Source: Actinomycetes bacterium
Lineage (GTDB): Bacteria > Actinomycetota > Acidimicrobiia > Spongiisociales > UBA5794
Length of the DNA stretch: 47,178 nt
NCBI GenBank assembly: GCA_024638645.1
Contig: JAHEJX010000021.1
Location: 1-47,178 of the forward strand
Reading direction: 5' to 3'
Both the position numbers and the translations under genes were made by a program. The notes beneath the pieces were generated by a model that had not been told where the DNA came from, did no database searches, and saw only the letters and a list, made by a program, of their open reading frames with translations. This document shows, piece after piece, positions 45,732 through 47,178 of the stretch; position 1 is the first letter of the stretch, and every line of letters begins with the position of its first letter.

Positions 45732-46730
45732 TCAGCAGGCCGGATGGCCCGCATTTGCCAGCCATCGGTTCTGCTCGTAAATCGGGAATCCGAACCCATC
45801 CCCCACCATTGTCTTCCTGGCGTCCTCCCATTGGGCGGCGTACTGGCGCCAATCGGTCATGACGTCATCAGGGTTGTTCTGGCTGCGGGCGATGAAAGAG
45901 GGGAACGCCGGCCGCCCAGTCGGTTGGCCGACAGGCTGATAACGCAGATCGAAACTCCACCGCAAGCGATCCGACGTGTTGTCCAGAGCGGCATGCTCGA
46001 TGTATTTGTTGAGCAGGACCAGAGACCCCGCCTTGACCGGCAGCGCAACTATCGGCTTGCCGTCCCGAAATGCCTCCGGGATGTAGTTCTCCGCAGCCAC
46101 ATTCATATTGACGCCGGGACAGTGCAGCGTCAGCTCCGCTGCCGAATGTGACTGCGGGCTGACGACGAGGCAGCCGTTCTCCACAGCAGCGTCGGTCACA
46201 GCCAACCACACTGTCACCATGTCCGTGGCTTCGGCTTCGTCCATCACAGCCCCGTGATCCTGGTGCCAGGTGGTCACTCCGATGTTCGAGTAACCCGACA
46301 CCATCTCCGGCACCGCAGACCGGGGCGGCTTGAGTCTGATGTGTTGCACCGGATTCGACCGAACCTCACCGCCGATCAAGCTCGCAACCACGTCGAGGAT
46401 CTTGTCATTGCGCAACAGATCGAACACCGCAGGGCCAGCATGCATCCGACATTCCTCAGGCGGCAACGGATCGTTGGAGAGCGGCAGCGATATGTTCAGA
46501 TATCGATATAGCCCGGGAAACTCGCCAAGAATGGCGACGTATCGATCGGCGAATCCGAGCTCTTCGAACGTGGACGGAATCTCGCCGCTCGCAAACAGTT
46601 CTCTTGCGGCACCGGCCAGGACTTCCTCGTACTCGGCAATGATCGGCGCCAAGTCCGAGCCATCGAGCACGTCCGGGACCACGAGATATCCCTGCTCGTC
46701 AAAGAACTGAACCTGCTCCCTCGAAAGCAT
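45732..46730 (-). CDS. Phytanoyl-CoA dioxygenase (PhyH) family protein
   Basis: A 332-residue Fe(II)/2-oxoglutarate-dependent oxygenase. The iron ligands are H and D in TTWHQDHG (H-x-D) and the distal H in KYIEHAALDN; the arginine in DRLRWSFDLRY would bind 2-oxoglutarate. The N-terminus FFDEQGYLVVPDVL is typical. Substrates across this family vary widely (small molecules, lipids), so none is assigned. The neighbouring SDR may belong to the same pathway. Confidence 0.88.
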   Translation of the reverse strand: MLSREQVQFFDEQGYLVVPDVLDGSDLAPIIAEYEEVLAGAARELFASGEIPSTFEELGFADRYVAILGEFPGLYRYLNISLPLSNDPLPPEECRMHAGPAVFDLLRNDKILDVVASLIGGEVRSNPVQHIRLKPPRSAVPEMVSGYSNIGVTTWHQDHGAVMDEAEATDMVTVWLAVTDAAVENGCLVVSPQSHSAAELTLHCPGVNMNVAAENYIPEAFRDGKPIVALPVKAGSLVLLNKYIEHAALDNTSDRLRWSFDLRYQPVGQPTGRPAFPSFIARSQNNPDDVMTDWRQYAAQWEDARKTMVGDGFGFPIYEQNRWLANAGHPAC

Positions 46731-46781
46731 GCGCGAATTCTGCCACGGTCACTACGTGCTTGGTGCTACATGCCACACAGG

Positions 46782-47178
46782 TCACACCGAACGCGTCAAC
46801 CCACCGTCAACCCGAAGATTCTGCCCGGTGATGTAACTGGAGTCGGCGGAGAGCAAGAATGCGACCGTTTTCGCGATCTCGTCGACAGTGCCGTAGCGGC
46901 CTAAGGGGATCGCGTTGCGCCGCTCGTCGGTCTCCGGAAGGCTGTCGATGTACCCCGGTAGAACGTTGTTCATGCGGACACCATGGGCGGCGTACTCGTC
47001 TGAGTACAACTTGGTGAAACCGGCAAGCGCCGCCCGCAGCGCCGCTGAGACGGGGAAGACCGGTGACGGCTCGAAGACGGCGAACGTTGAGATATTGACG
47101 ATCGAACCGCTCCCCTGCGCCACCATCGTCGGCGTCACCAAGCGGGCCATACGTACGACGTTCAACAGGACGAGGTCG
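46782..47178 (-). CDS. SDR-family oxidoreductase, N-terminus outside the window
   Basis: The frame is open to the window edge and covers the C-terminal 131 residues. [11 protein letters not shown] holds the catalytic-serine region, and [15 protein letters not shown] and [12 protein letters not shown] are standard SDR features. Where YxxxK is expected the sequence reads SAALR ([14 protein letters not shown]), so the catalytic Tyr and Lys appear replaced by Ser and Arg. Such divergent SDRs exist; the activity is uncertain. The nucleotide-binding half cannot be seen. Confidence 0.8.
   Translation of the reverse strand, partial: DLVLLNVVRMARLVTPTMVAQGSGSIVNISTFAVFEPSPVFPVSAALRAALAGFTKLYSDEYAAHGVRMNNVLPGYIDSLPETDERRNAIPLGRYGTVDEIAKTVAFLLSADSSYITGQNLRVDGGLTRSV

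Overview
The window is high-GC, densely packed DNA from a member of the Actinomycetota, most likely a deep-branching lineage such as Acidimicrobiia (inference). The reasons are a BldD homologue, an Rv2578c-type radical SAM protein, a YtxH-like protein of the actinobacterial type, alpha2-type GlyRS, many GTG/TTG starts, leaderless-looking promoters, and the gene order. The backbone is a long conserved information-processing cluster. Read leftward from about 45 kb it is leuS ... comEA-comEC ... holA ... (rpsT-greA opposite) lepA-hemW-hrcA-dnaJ-bldD-phoH-pgpH-ybeY-corC-era ... recO-uppS-glyS ... dnaG-rpoD.

Layout. 0-4.3 kb: a secreted M23 peptidase with FG-GAP repeats (runs off the left edge), a radical SAM protein, a Tat-exported protein split by an in-frame TGA, tRNA-Asn and a small YtxH-like protein. 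4.7-6.0 kb: a GT-C-like membrane protein. 6.0-9.0 kb: dnaG-rpoD. 9.3-14.3 kb: a membrane-anchored protein of unknown function, a GNAT acetyltransferase, glyS, uppS, recO and a pterin dehydratase. 14.3-17.4 kb: one 1012-residue ORF joining an ECF sigma factor, a zinc-binding anti-sigma domain, a membrane helix and a cadherin-like exterior. 17.8-29.5 kb: a long leftward series of mostly overlapping genes from lepA to era. 29.5-30.9 kb: rpsT, greA and a small membrane protein. 30.9-35.2 kb: a TRAP transporter operon (dctQ-dctM-dctP) divergent from a trypsin-like lipoprotein. 35.2-41.5 kb: holA, cfa, comEC, comEA, a CPBP protease and an HExxH protein. 41.6-47.2 kb: leuS, a zinc-ribbon protein, a VanY-type peptidase, a PhyH-type dioxygenase and a truncated SDR.

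The genes that interrupt the conserved order (the sigma fusion, the TRAP operon with the protease, and cfa) look like lineage-specific additions. Second-messenger biology is visible twice in one cluster: a PgpH-type 7TM-HD protein (a c-di-AMP phosphodiesterase family) and a BldD homologue keeping the c-di-GMP-binding signature. The intergenic DNA has its own signal: four places carry tandem heptamers with a GTATC core (GATAC on the sense strand of the upstream gene), two of them inside a larger diverged element of about 200 bp. The strongest candidates for something undescribed are the membrane-tethered sigma factor and this repeat family.
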